From Amycolatopsis thermoflava N1165 (GTDB lineage Bacteria > Actinomycetota > Actinomycetes > Mycobacteriales > Pseudonocardiaceae): a stretch of 64,000 nt of DNA. The position numbers and the translations under genes were made by a program. A model generated the notes under the pieces. It saw only the letters and a list, made by a program, of their open reading frames with translations, was not told the DNA's origin and did no database searches. Below, piece by piece: positions 17,637 through 26,109 of this stretch (position 1 is its first letter; every line of letters begins with the position of its first letter). The DNA lies in the NCBI RefSeq assembly GCF_000473265.1, contig NZ_KI421511.1, forward strand, positions 8,592,415 to 8,656,414, given 5' to 3'.

Positions 17637-17678
17637 CCCGGCGTCCCGGGCGCCCGCCGCGGCGGGCACCCGGGCTAC
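17633..17678. terminator. Bidirectional terminator hairpin after the mce operon
   Basis: GTAGCCCGG at 17633 pairs with CCGGGCTAC ending at 17678, with an inner GCCCGCCGCGGCGGGC hairpin. The outer stem contains the stop codons of both convergent genes: the lipoprotein (TAG) and the PucR-type regulator (TAG on the minus strand). A shared stem across two stops is an economical bidirectional terminator. Confidence 0.7.
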
Positions 17679-18979
17679 TTCTCCAGCAACTGGGCGGCCC
17701 GCAGGGCGATCTCCAGGTCCGACCGGCTCTCCGGATCGTTGAGCCGCTCCCCGAACAACTCCTCCAGCTGCCGCATCCGGTACCGCACGGTCTGCGGGTG
17801 CACCCCCAGCCGGTCCGCCATGTCCGGCGCGGTCCCGCTGGACTGCAGCCAGGCGAGCAGGGTCTGGCCCAGCCGGGTCCGCTGCTTGTCGGTCAGCCCG
17901 CTCAGCGGCGCGAGGCACCGCCGGATCAGCTCCTTCACCAGGAACTCGTCCGACAGCAGCCACAGCGTCGCCAGGTGGTCGGTCGCCCGCGCCAGCGGCG
18001 GCGCGTCGATCACCCCGCGGCGCGCCAGGTCCACGGTGCGGCGTGCCCAGCGCAGCGACATCGCCGCGTCACCCAGCTTTACCTCGGGCCCGATCACCGC
18101 GCGCCACCCGGCCAGCGCCGGCTCCAGCGACCCGGCCGTGACCAGCTGCGGATCGGCCAGCAGGCACGGCTGCGGCCCCTCCAGGTCCATGAGCACCTCG
18201 CTGTCCAGCGACGGCGGCTCGCGGTGGTGCTGGTCGGCGCGCGGTTCCAGGGCCACCGCCACGACCCGCTCCGGCAGCCGCCACCCGGCCGTCGCGGCCA
18301 GGCGGGCGATCGCCTTCGGCGACGCGGGCGGGTCGGCCAGGATCAGCTCCAGCAACTGCCGCCGCTGCCGCGCCCGGGTGCCCGCCGCCCGTTTCTGCGC
18401 GGCCGCGTACCCCTGCAGCGACAGCGCCGAGATCTCGTCGACGTAGGCGAAGATCGCCTCCGCCCCGACGCACAGGAAATCCGTCGACAGTCCCAGCGAC
18501 TGGCTCACCGACGCGACGTACCGCCACGCCACCCGCCCGCCGACGCGGTAGGCGGTCTGCAGCTGGTCCAGCGTCCGGCCCTCGCTGAACTCGACCTTGC
18601 CCAGGTGCCGGAACACGCCGATCCACGCCTCCTGTGGCGCGGCCGGGTTGCCCAGGTTGTCCATGCAGTGCCGGACCGCCTGCTGGATGCTGCGCACGAT
18701 GGTGCGCCCGAACGGGCCTTCCAGCGGCCGCGCGTATTCGGGCACCGCGAGCTGGATCTCCCGCAGGATCTCGGCCGTCATGGCGTCGGCGTGCGGCCGG
18801 AACGCCTTCGCCAGCTCACGGGGCAGCGAGGCCCACAGCCTGCTGGCGCGTCCGATGCCGGCGGTGACGTCCGGCGCGTTCTGGCGCTGGCGCGGGGGGA
18901 GTCCCGGCGCGCGGGGCGGTCTTCGGGAGGCGTTCTTCCGCACGGTGTTCCCGTGCCGGTAACCGGCATCGGTCGTCAT
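17675..18979 (-). CDS. PucR/CdaR-type transcriptional regulator (first of two paralogues)
   Basis: A 434-residue regulator. The N-terminal part, about residues 45-190, is a helical sensor domain; the middle, about 195-330, resembles the degenerate GGDEF-like region of CdaR proteins; the C-terminal 60 residues form the PucR-type HTH (LLAWLQSSGTAPDMADRLGVHPQTVRYRMRQLEELFG). ATG at 18979 is chosen because GAGG lies five bases upstream; an ATG seven codons earlier lacks a site. It is convergent with the mce operon and tandem with a close paralogue at 19215-20450. The pair may control mce expression, which is inference from position only. Confidence 0.82.
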   Translation of the reverse strand: MTTDAGYRHGNTVRKNASRRPPRAPGLPPRQRQNAPDVTAGIGRASRLWASLPRELAKAFRPHADAMTAEILREIQLAVPEYARPLEGPFGRTIVRSIQQAVRHCMDNLGNPAAPQEAWIGVFRHLGKVEFSEGRTLDQLQTAYRVGGRVAWRYVASVSQSLGLSTDFLCVGAEAIFAYVDEISALSLQGYAAAQKRAAGTRARQRRQLLELILADPPASPKAIARLAATAGWRLPERVVAVALEPRADQHHREPPSLDSEVLMDLEGPQPCLLADPQLVTAGSLEPALAGWRAVIGPEVKLGDAAMSLRWARRTVDLARRGVIDAPPLARATDHLATLWLLSDEFLVKELIRRCLAPLSGLTDKQRTRLGQTLLAWLQSSGTAPDMADRLGVHPQTVRYRMRQLEELFGERLNDPESRSDLEIALRAAQLLEK

Positions 18980-19214
18980 GATTACCTCTGATCGCAACGA
19001 AAATTGGCGGCGCTGCCCTCGCAGCCGATCGATTCGGTCGTCCGGGTAACCTCGATTTCACTTGTCGGGAGGAACAACATCGCACCACGCCCCGTGCTTG
19101 GCAAGGATCTCTTGCGTGAGCGGAGCAACCGGGCAGCGCGATCGGACCAGCGCACCCCACCCCGGTGAGTGCCCGCCTTCCGGTTTCCCTCACCAAAGTG
19201 ACAAATCCGCGTGC

Positions 19215-20450
19215 TCACGACGGCTCACCCCGCGCGGCGAGCCGTTGCGCGCGCAACGCCAGGTGCATGCTGAACCGGTCCTCGCTGTCGTCCAGCCGGT
19301 CGCCGAACAGCTCGCGCAACTGGTGCAGCCGCGCCCGCACGGTCTGCGGGTGCACCTGCAGCCGCTTGGCGATTTCCGGTGCGCCGCCACGGGTTTCCAG
19401 CCACGCGAGCAGTGTCTCGCCGAGACGGTCGCGTTGCTTGCCGCCCAGTTCGTCCAGCGGCCGCAACGCCTGCCGCGCCACCTCGGCGGCGAGGAAGTCC
19501 TCGCCGAGCAACCACAACGCGGACAGCCGGTCGACGCACCAGGTGATCGGCTCGTCGGCCGAGCACGCGGGCAGCAGCGCGAGAGCGCGCCGGGCGGTGC
19601 GGTGCGCGGCGGGCGCGTCGGCGAGCGGGACCGTCGGCGAAACCGCCGCGCGCCAGCCGTTCCAGCGCCCGGTGAGCGGGAACAGCTGCCGTTTCGGCCG
19701 GGTCGTCAGCAGGCACGGCTGCGCGCTCTCCAGGTCCACCAGCACCTCGTCGTCCAGCAGCTCGACGGGGAAGTCGGCGGTGCCCTCGGCGCGTTCCAGC
19801 GCGACGATCGCGGCCTTGTCCGGCAGGGCCCAGCCCGCGCCCTTCGACATGTTCGCCAGCGTTTCCGGCCCGGCCGGGCGGCCGGACAGGATCAGCTCCA
19901 GCAACTGCCGCCGCCGCCGCTCGATGGTGCCGCCGGAACTGGACTGCGCCTCGTGGAACCCGTCCAGCGCGATGGCGGACAGGTCCTCCACGTAGGCGAA
20001 GATGATTTCCGCCGCGTGCGCCAGCACCTGCGGCGACGCGCCCGCCTTGCGCAGCACCGGCGCGACGTACTGCCACGCCACCCGCGCGCCGATGCGGGCC
20101 GCCGCCTGCAAGGCGTCGAGGCTGCGGCCGTCTGCGAACTCCCGCCTGCCCTGCTCGCGGAACAGCTCGATCCAGTCGTGGTGCTTGATCGCCGGGTTGC
20201 CGATGCTCTCGATGACGTGCCGGACCGCCTGCTCGACGCCCTCGGTGAACGCGCGGCCGAACGTCCCGGTGAGCGGACGCGCGTAGGCCGGCACCGACCG
20301 CCGGACCTCCTGCATGATCGCGGCCGCGATCCGCCCGGCGTGCGGGCGCAGTTCGACGGCGACCCAGCGCGGCCCGGAGGCGAGCAGCTCCGCGTTCCGG
20401 TTCTCTACCAGGACGAACGACCCCCTTCGTGACCTCGGGCAGTCGTTCAT
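19215..20450 (-). CDS. PucR/CdaR-type transcriptional regulator (second paralogue)
   Basis: A 411-residue regulator with the same layout as the gene at 17675-18979. Shared segments include VPAYARPLTGTFGRAF, IGNPA, RRRQLLELIL, the LDDEVLVDLE...QPCLL stretch, and the HTH LLAWLETRGGAPEIAKRLQVHPQTVRARLHQLRELFGDRL. The start at 20450 lacks a clear ribosome binding site; the conserved region begins around residue 20, so a later non-ATG start is possible. It is tandem with its paralogue across a 235-base gap and divergent from the SDR gene. Confidence 0.78.
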   Translation of the reverse strand: MNDCPRSRRGSFVLVENRNAELLASGPRWVAVELRPHAGRIAAAIMQEVRRSVPAYARPLTGTFGRAFTEGVEQAVRHVIESIGNPAIKHHDWIELFREQGRREFADGRSLDALQAAARIGARVAWQYVAPVLRKAGASPQVLAHAAEIIFAYVEDLSAIALDGFHEAQSSSGGTIERRRRQLLELILSGRPAGPETLANMSKGAGWALPDKAAIVALERAEGTADFPVELLDDEVLVDLESAQPCLLTTRPKRQLFPLTGRWNGWRAAVSPTVPLADAPAAHRTARRALALLPACSADEPITWCVDRLSALWLLGEDFLAAEVARQALRPLDELGGKQRDRLGETLLAWLETRGGAPEIAKRLQVHPQTVRARLHQLRELFGDRLDDSEDRFSMHLALRAQRLAARGEPS

Positions 20451-20556
20451 GTTACGGCCGATCACGGCAAGCGGAAGGAGCCGAACGTCATTCGGTCCGC
20501 GAGGCACGATATTTGTCACGCTGCGACGAAGTCCGGCGCCGGATAGGTTTTCCCCC

Positions 20557-21303
20557 GTGCGAAAGCGGATTCTGATCACCGGCGCCAGCGCCGGGCTCGG
20601 CGAGGAGATGGCGCGGCAGTTCGGGGCGCTCGGCCGGGATCTCGCCCTGTGCGCGCGGCGGGTCGAGCGGCTCGAAGCCCTGCGCGGGGAAGTGACGTCG
20701 GCGCATTCCGGTGTCACAGTAGCGGTTCGCGGTCTGGACGTCACCGACCACGACGCGGTGTTCCGGGTGTTCCGCGAACTGCGCGACGAACTGGGCGGAC
20801 TGGACCGGATCATCGTCAACGCCGGGCTGGGCAAGGGGCAGCCGCTGGGCACCGGGTACTTCGCCGCGAACCGGCAGACGGCGGAGGTGAACTTCGTCGC
20901 CGCGCTCGCCCAGTGCGAGGCCGCGATGGAGATCTTCCGCGAGCAGGGGGCCGGGCACCTGGTGGTGATCTCGTCGATGAGCGCGATGCGCGGGTTGCCG
21001 CGCAACCTCACCACCTACGCGGCGAGCAAGGCCGGGGTGGCCGCGCTGGCCGAGGGCATCCGCGCCGACACGCTCGGCACGGACATCCGGGTGACGACGA
21101 TCTTCCCCGGCTACATCCGGTCCGAGATGAACGCGCGGGTGCGCAAGACGCCGCTGCTGGTCGACACCAAGCCCGGCGTGGCGTCGATGGTGAAGGCGAT
21201 CGAGCGGGAACGGGCCGAGGCGTACACGCCGGCCTGGCCGTGGGCCCCGCTGCGCTTCGCCATGCGGCACCTGCCGCTGGGCTGGGTCGCGAAGCTGTCC
21301 TGA
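20557..21303 (+). CDS. Short-chain dehydrogenase/reductase
   Basis: A 248-residue classical SDR. The Rossmann start ILITGASAGLGEE, the NAG motif (IIVNAGLGKG), the catalytic Ser in VVISSMSA and YAASKAG with Tyr and Lys are all present. GTG at 20557 is taken as the start since it gives the standard length. A -10-like TAGGTT at 20544-20549 lies only seven bases upstream, suggesting a leaderless transcript. It should reduce or oxidise a hydroxyl/keto group with NAD(P)H. It is divergent from the PucR-type gene, so that regulator might also act here. Confidence 0.85.
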   Translation: MRKRILITGASAGLGEEMARQFGALGRDLALCARRVERLEALRGEVTSAHSGVTVAVRGLDVTDHDAVFRVFRELRDELGGLDRIIVNAGLGKGQPLGTGYFAANRQTAEVNFVAALAQCEAAMEIFREQGAGHLVVISSMSAMRGLPRNLTTYAASKAGVAALAEGIRADTLGTDIRVTTIFPGYIRSEMNARVRKTPLLVDTKPGVASMVKAIERERAEAYTPAWPWAPLRFAMRHLPLGWVAKLS

Positions 21304-21305
21304 GT

Positions 21306-21334
21306 GGCCGGGGACCCGGCGCGGGTCCCCGGCC
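21306..21334. terminator. Bidirectional terminator hairpin
   Basis: A perfect 12-bp stem (GGCCGGGGACCC / GGGTCCCCGGCC) with a five-base loop fills the 36-base gap between the SDR gene ending at 21303 and the convergent metallophosphoesterase ending at 21340. No U-tract. Confidence 0.7.
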
Positions 21335-21339
21335 CGCGC

Positions 21340-23169
21340 TCACCGCGTCAGGAACTGGTCCGGCCGCAGGGCCCGCGACACGATGCGCGTGTCGCCCAGC
21401 CAGCCGTAGTAGCCCTGGCCGTACTTCTCGGCGAACTGGGTCCCGCCGATCGCGAACGGCTTGCCCAGCGTGGTGATGCCCTTCGAGTCCTCGGCGGCGT
21501 TGCGCGCGATGCGGGAGCCGTCGACGTAGGTCACCGTGCGGCGCCCGTCGTTGACCACCGCGACGTGCGTCCAGCGGCCCACCGGCAGCGCGTGGCTCCA
21601 CGACGTCGGGTCGGCGTCCCGGTCGACCGGGTACACCACGAACTGCAGAAAACGCTCTCCGGACAGGTTGAGGCTGCACGTCGGCTCGTCCTGCGACCAC
21701 CCGCTGGTCTTGCCCGCGTCGCCGCTGCGGCCCTCCCAGCTCAGGATGCCCATGAACGCGTGGTCGCCGACGAACGGGTCGGGCAGCTTGATGAACGTCT
21801 CGATGGTGTAGCCGTTCTCGAACCGCGCGCGGGCGAGCGGCGCGCTCGCGCTGGTCCGCAGCACCGCGCCGCGGTCCGGGTTCTGCCCGCCGTCGAAACG
21901 CAGGCTCCCGTGCCCGGGGGCGGCGCGGTGGTGGTCGGCGGAGAAGGTGAGCACGTCGGCGGGTCCGTCGTGCAGGCGGGTGACCGTGAGGTCGTTGCCG
22001 TTGCCGGACAGGTCCCGCGCCACGGCGCCGGCCGCGACCGGGCTGCCGTCCGCGCCGGTGAGCCCCTCGCCGTCGAAGCGCCAGTACGCGACCGTGCCGG
22101 GGATGACGACCTTCGCGGCGGGCCGGGCGGGCAGCGGCGCGGGCGGGAACCGGCGGTCGAAGTCGACCTCGACGGTGAACCGGTCGGTGTCGCCGGTCAG
22201 CTCGTGGGTCTCGGCTTCCAGCGCCGTCGGGTCGCGCCGCGCCTGCAGCCAGGGGGAGAAGGTGCTGACGTCGATCACACCGCGCACCAGGTCGAAGGCG
22301 TAGTACCGCAGCATGCCCGCGCCGCCGTAGTAGCGGTCCTGGTAGTTGGTGATGTGCAGGTCCACGGGGTTGCCGTGGTCGTTGGTCAGCGTCGTGCGGC
22401 CGGTGGGCCAGTAGTGCCCGCCCATCGCGAGGAAGATCTGGTCGTGGCGGCGGATGACCTGGTCCCACAGCCGCTGCCCGTGGTCGGACAGGTGCGCGCC
22501 GCCGCCGTCTTCGGGGTAGACGAGGTCGTGGGTGGTGAGGATCGTCGGCAGCCCCCGGTGCGCGTCCAGGACGCCCTTCGTCCAGGCGATCCCGGCGTCC
22601 GAGACGCGCCAGTCCAGCGCGAGCAGCAGCCACTGCCGCCCGGCAGCGTGGAAGATGCGGAAGCTGTTGTACCCGTCGGGCGAGGAGCCCTGGTAGGTGG
22701 CGGAGCGGGCGAAGCGCCGCGGGCCGAACGTCCGCAGGTAGGGCGTGTCGCCGCGCTGGTCGTCGCCGGAGACGTCGTGGTTGCCGCCGAGCACGCTGTA
22801 GGGCATGCGGCCGTCGATCGTGCGGAAGACGTCGTCGGCGAGGCGCATCTCGGTCGTCGTGCCGTGCTCGGTGACGTCGCCGAGGTGCGCGAGGAAGACG
22901 ATGCCGTCCTCCCGGCGCCGGTCGATGACGTGGCGGAAGGTCGCCCGGACCGGCTCCGGGTCGGAGCCGCCCTCGTCGAACAGGTACTGGGTGTCGGGCA
23001 CGACCGCGAGGGTGAACCGCGGGCTCTCGGCGTCGGCCGGGCCGCCCGCGGCCTCGGCGGCCTGAACGGGCTGCGCGCCGAGCACGGCCGCCGCCGCGAC
23101 GGGGGTGCCCACCGCGGCCTGCAGCAGGGTCCGGCGAGCGAGACCGGGGGATGGGGATCTGTCGGACAT
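21340..23169 (-). CDS. Tat-exported metallophosphoesterase with LamG-like C-terminal domain
   Basis: A 609-residue exported enzyme. The N-terminus has an ARRTLL twin-arginine-like motif with an Ala-rich core and an AQA cleavage region. Residues about 50-310 form a calcineurin-like phosphoesterase: VVPDTQYL, HLGDVTEHG, GGNHDVS, a TTHDLVY and a GGHYWPTG segment supply the metal ligands. Residues about 390-605 form a LamG/concanavalin-like domain (GTVAYWRFDGEGL, ENGYTIETFIKLP, GRWTHVAVV, YVDG, FAIGGTQF, YGWLGDTRIVSRAL), probably carbohydrate- or surface-binding. AGGAGG lies upstream of the ATG. Likely a secreted phosphodiesterase; the substrate is unknown. Confidence 0.87.
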   Translation of the reverse strand: MSDRSPSPGLARRTLLQAAVGTPVAAAAVLGAQPVQAAEAAGGPADAESPRFTLAVVPDTQYLFDEGGSDPEPVRATFRHVIDRRREDGIVFLAHLGDVTEHGTTTEMRLADDVFRTIDGRMPYSVLGGNHDVSGDDQRGDTPYLRTFGPRRFARSATYQGSSPDGYNSFRIFHAAGRQWLLLALDWRVSDAGIAWTKGVLDAHRGLPTILTTHDLVYPEDGGGAHLSDHGQRLWDQVIRRHDQIFLAMGGHYWPTGRTTLTNDHGNPVDLHITNYQDRYYGGAGMLRYYAFDLVRGVIDVSTFSPWLQARRDPTALEAETHELTGDTDRFTVEVDFDRRFPPAPLPARPAAKVVIPGTVAYWRFDGEGLTGADGSPVAAGAVARDLSGNGNDLTVTRLHDGPADVLTFSADHHRAAPGHGSLRFDGGQNPDRGAVLRTSASAPLARARFENGYTIETFIKLPDPFVGDHAFMGILSWEGRSGDAGKTSGWSQDEPTCSLNLSGERFLQFVVYPVDRDADPTSWSHALPVGRWTHVAVVNDGRRTVTYVDGSRIARNAAEDSKGITTLGKPFAIGGTQFAEKYGQGYYGWLGDTRIVSRALRPDQFLTR

Positions 23170-23273
23170 ACCGCCTCCTGGGCTGAAAAGTCGCGCCCAG
23201 CCTGGTGATCATGTCTGACGTCCCGATGTCCCCTCGTGGAACGATCCCCGCCCGCGGAGTGAACCTTGGCGCG

Positions 23274-23369
23274 CCGGCGCCGCCGCTTGCCCGCAAGTCC
23301 CGCGTCACCTACCCGCGAGTCCCGCGCTCCGGCCTGCGAGCCCCCGTTCTCGCGCGAGTCCCGCGCTCA
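23274..23369. repeat. Degenerate intergenic repeat array (GCGAGTCCCGCGCT family)
   Basis: Four imperfect units of about 20-23 bases carrying the core GCGAGTCCCGCG follow one another here: GCAAGTCCCGCG, GCGAGTCCCGCG, GCGAGCCCCCG and GCGAGTCCCGCG. The last unit runs into the TGA stop of the DUF3072 gene (tca at 23367-23369). The same family reappears at about 54166-54375, next to the mimR stop codon. Confidence 0.65.
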
Positions 23370-23567
23370 GGAATCCGCGCCGCGGCCGGTCTTCTCCTGC
23401 AGCCGGTCGATGAGCTGCGACGCCTCGGCCTTGGTCAGGTCCGCCGGCAGCTCCTCACCGGCCTCGCGGGCCAGTGTCTGCAGGTACGAGCGCTGCGGGC
23501 CGGTCATCTGCTCCTCGCCCGTCGTCCAGTCCTGCGGGTCCTTCTCCGGGTTCTGCGGTCCGGTCAC
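23367..23567 (-). CDS. DUF3072 family small protein
   Basis: A 66-residue soluble, charged protein. The core MTGPQRSYLQTLAREAGEELPADLTKAEASQLIDRLQ matches the DUF3072 family, a short helical domain of unknown function common in actinomycetes. GTG at 23567 has GGAGG at proper spacing. Residues 1-20 are polar and acidic. It sits downstream of the amino-acid uptake operon on the same strand, across a 55-base gap, and could be weakly co-transcribed. No function is assigned. Confidence 0.75.
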   Translation of the reverse strand: MTGPQNPEKDPQDWTTGEEQMTGPQRSYLQTLAREAGEELPADLTKAEASQLIDRLQEKTGRGADS

Positions 23568-23622
23568 CCCTGCCTCCGTTCGCCGGTGTGTTCGAAACCG
23601 GCTTACCCCGGAGAACGCCCGC

Positions 23623-25344
23623 TCATGCCTCGGCGCGGATTTCGTTCAGGTAGTTGTAGATCGTGTAGCGGGTGACCTCCAGCTCACCGGCGAGGAAGTC
23701 CACCGCGTCCTTGATGAGGAAGAACCCGGCCTCGTCGAGCTCCCGCACCACCGCGGCCTTGTGCTTCTTCTTCATCAGCCCCACCGGGATCCCGGCCTGC
23801 GCGACCGCCCGGTCGACCAGGAACCGCTGGAGGCTGTCCACGTCCGGCGGGAAGCTCTCGGCCCGCACCTCGCTCGCCGGCCCCTGCGTCACCTCGCTGT
23901 TCACGCACAGGCAGCCGATCGCCACGCCGTCCGGATCGCGCAGGAAGATCGTCGACGAGCGGATCGGCCTGCCGTCCGGGCCGTGGGTCTCGTAGTTGGT
24001 CAGGTCATGCGTCGTGCCGCGGCGGACCAGCCCGAGCAGCAGGTCCGTCATCGGTCCGCCGGGTTCGCGGCCGGTGATGCCGCCCGCGATGGCGACGATC
24101 GAGTCGGGCAGCTTGGACAGGTCGTGCAGCACGACCTCGTTGCCGGGGCCGAGCATCGCGGCCAGTCCGCTCACCGCCGGGACCAGCGCGGACAGCACCG
24201 AATCGGTGGCGGCCGCGGACGGCACCCGGCTGGCGGGCAGCGGGCGGGACAGGTGCTCCAGCGCGGTGCGGACGGCCTCGACGGCCGACACCGGCGTGGA
24301 GGCGTGCGGGGAGAGCCGCACGTGCTCGGTGCGCACGGTCGCCGCGATGCCCTCCGTGGCCAGCACCGCCCCGACCCGCTCCGCCGGGTGCCCGGGCAGG
24401 CTGAACGCGAGGATCCCGGCGCGCCGGTCGGTCGCCGACACGATCTCCGCGCCGAGCGAGCGCAGCATCTCCTCGAGCTCGCCAACGCGCTCGGCGATGC
24501 GCGACTCGATGGCCGCCACCCCGGCCTCCTCGACCAGTTCCAGCGCCGCGGCGAACGCGCCCGACGTCACCGGGCTCAGGTTGCTCACCGACCACGACGC
24601 CGCGAACTCCGCGGGCGGGTGGATCTCGTCGTCGAACAGCCCGGCGTCGTGTGCGCCGGTCCAGCCCGACAGCACGGGCCGCATCCGCTCCAGCGCCCGG
24701 TCCGACAGCACCGCGAACCCGGTGCCCCAGCCCGCGCGCAGCCACTTCTGGCCGCCGACGACCAGCACGTCCGCCGCGTCCCACGGCGCGTCGACCACCC
24801 CGAAGCCCTGGATGCCGTCGACCACGAGCAGCCGGTCGCCCACGGTTTCCCGCAGCGCGGCGAGGTCTGCGCGGTAGCCGGTGCGGAAGTCGACCGCGCT
24901 GACCGACACCACCGCCGTGTCCGGGCTCAGCTCCGTCGCCACGACCTCCGGGGTCACGTGGCGGCAGCGCATCCGCCGCAGCGTGATCCGCCCGGCCTCC
25001 TCGGCCCGCGCCCACGGGTAGGTGTTGGCCGGGAACTCCGCGGCCGACACCAACACCTCGCCCGCCGGGGCGTTGAACGCGGCCTGGAACAGGCCCTGGC
25101 TGGTGTTGGGCAGCAGGACGACGTGGTCGGTGTCGGTGCCGCACAACCGCGCCACGGCCGCCTTCGCGCGGATCTCCTGCCGCATCAGGTCGTCCACTGT
25201 GGACGGGCCGGCCTTGGCCGAGGCGTGCAGCAGGCGTGCGGTGGTGTCCACGACGGCGTGCGAGGGCGGGCCGTAGCGGGCGAAGTCCAGGTAGCCGGCA
25301 GGCTCGTCGAACTGAAGCAGGTAGCTGGGCGAGATCCTGGCCAT
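23623..25344 (-). CDS. Class V aminotransferase fused to YheO-type PAS and HTH domain
   Basis: A 573-residue fusion. Residues 1 to about 370 are a fold-type I, class V PLP enzyme: LLPNTSQGLFQAAF (phosphate cup), D176 in VVDGIQG and the presumed Schiff-base lysine K200 in VVGGQKWLRAGWGTG. Residues about 385-500 form a YheO/DauR-type PAS domain (GNEVVLHDLSKLPDSIVAI, GAIGCLCVN-like IGCLCVNSEV). Residues about 515-570 are the matching HTH (KHKAAVVRELDEAGFFLIKDAVDFLAGELEVTRYTIYNYL). ATG at 25344 overlaps the ATPase stop (TGATG), so it is translated with the amino-acid importer. It resembles MocR regulators in logic but with the order reversed and a different aminotransferase class. Both halves look intact. 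I infer an amino-acid-responsive regulator, an enzyme, or both. Confidence 0.85.
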   Translation of the reverse strand: MARISPSYLLQFDEPAGYLDFARYGPPSHAVVDTTARLLHASAKAGPSTVDDLMRQEIRAKAAVARLCGTDTDHVVLLPNTSQGLFQAAFNAPAGEVLVSAAEFPANTYPWARAEEAGRITLRRMRCRHVTPEVVATELSPDTAVVSVSAVDFRTGYRADLAALRETVGDRLLVVDGIQGFGVVDAPWDAADVLVVGGQKWLRAGWGTGFAVLSDRALERMRPVLSGWTGAHDAGLFDDEIHPPAEFAASWSVSNLSPVTSGAFAAALELVEEAGVAAIESRIAERVGELEEMLRSLGAEIVSATDRRAGILAFSLPGHPAERVGAVLATEGIAATVRTEHVRLSPHASTPVSAVEAVRTALEHLSRPLPASRVPSAAATDSVLSALVPAVSGLAAMLGPGNEVVLHDLSKLPDSIVAIAGGITGREPGGPMTDLLLGLVRRGTTHDLTNYETHGPDGRPIRSSTIFLRDPDGVAIGCLCVNSEVTQGPASEVRAESFPPDVDSLQRFLVDRAVAQAGIPVGLMKKKHKAAVVRELDEAGFFLIKDAVDFLAGELEVTRYTIYNYLNEIRAEA

Positions 25345-26108
25345 CAGAGGATGCGCGCCAGGAACTGACGGGTGCGCTCGTGCTCCGGCGCGCCCAGGAC
25401 CTGCGCGGGCGGCCCGGTCTCCACGACCGCACCGTCGGCCATGAAGACGACCTCGTCGGCCACCTCCCGCGCGAACCCCATTTCGTGTGTCACGACGACC
25501 ATTGTCATCCCTTCGGCCGCGAGCGAGGTCATCACCTCCAAAACCTCGCCGACCAGTTCCGGGTCCAGCGCCGAGGTCGGCTCGTCGAACAGCATCAGCT
25601 TCGGTTTCATGGCCAGCGCCCGCGCGATCGCGACGCGCTGCTGCTGGCCGCCGGAGAGCTGGTCGGGGTGGGCGTCGGCGCGGTGCGCGAGGCCGACCCG
25701 GTCCAGCAGGTCCAGCGCGGTGCGGCGGGCCTGGGCGGGGGACAGTCCGCGCACCCGGACCGGGCCCTCGGTGACGTTCTGCAGCACGGTGCGGTGCGCG
25801 AACAGGTTGAACCGCTGGAACACCATGCCGATGTCCCGCCGCTGCCGGGCGACCTCGCGCTCGCGCAGCTCGTGCAGCTTCCCGCCGCGCAGGCGGAAAC
25901 CGACCGGCTCGCCGTCCACCCACACCTGGCCGCCGTCGATGGTCTCCAGGTGGTTGACGCAGCGCAGGAACGTGCTCTTGCCCGCGCCGGACGGGCCGAG
26001 CAGGCAGACCACCTGTCCCTTGTGGACGGAAAGGTCGACCCCGCGCAGCACCTCCGTGCCGGCGAAGTGCTTGCGCACGCCGACCGCGCGCAGCAGGGGT
26101 TCGGTCAT
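25344..26108 (-). CDS. Polar amino-acid ABC transporter ATP-binding protein
   Basis: A 254-residue GlnQ/HisP-type ATPase. Walker [11 protein letters not shown]-loop in VFQRFNLF, signature LSGGQQQR, Walker [14 protein letters not shown] and switch VVTHEMGF are all intact. It couples ATP hydrolysis to import with the permease at 26110-27021 and the binding protein at 27008-27952. The ATG is one base after the permease stop; its own stop overlaps the start of the aminotransferase fusion. Confidence 0.93.
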   Translation of the reverse strand: MTEPLLRAVGVRKHFAGTEVLRGVDLSVHKGQVVCLLGPSGAGKSTFLRCVNHLETIDGGQVWVDGEPVGFRLRGGKLHELREREVARQRRDIGMVFQRFNLFAHRTVLQNVTEGPVRVRGLSPAQARRTALDLLDRVGLAHRADAHPDQLSGGQQQRVAIARALAMKPKLMLFDEPTSALDPELVGEVLEVMTSLAAEGMTMVVVTHEMGFAREVADEVVFMADGAVVETGPPAQVLGAPEHERTRQFLARIL

Positions 26109-26109
26109 G

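Noticed and set aside
23266-25368. Plus-strand 700-residue frame opposite the aminotransferase fusion
   Set aside because: Shadow frame with Arg/Gly/Ala bias; the minus strand has a complete PLP enzyme.
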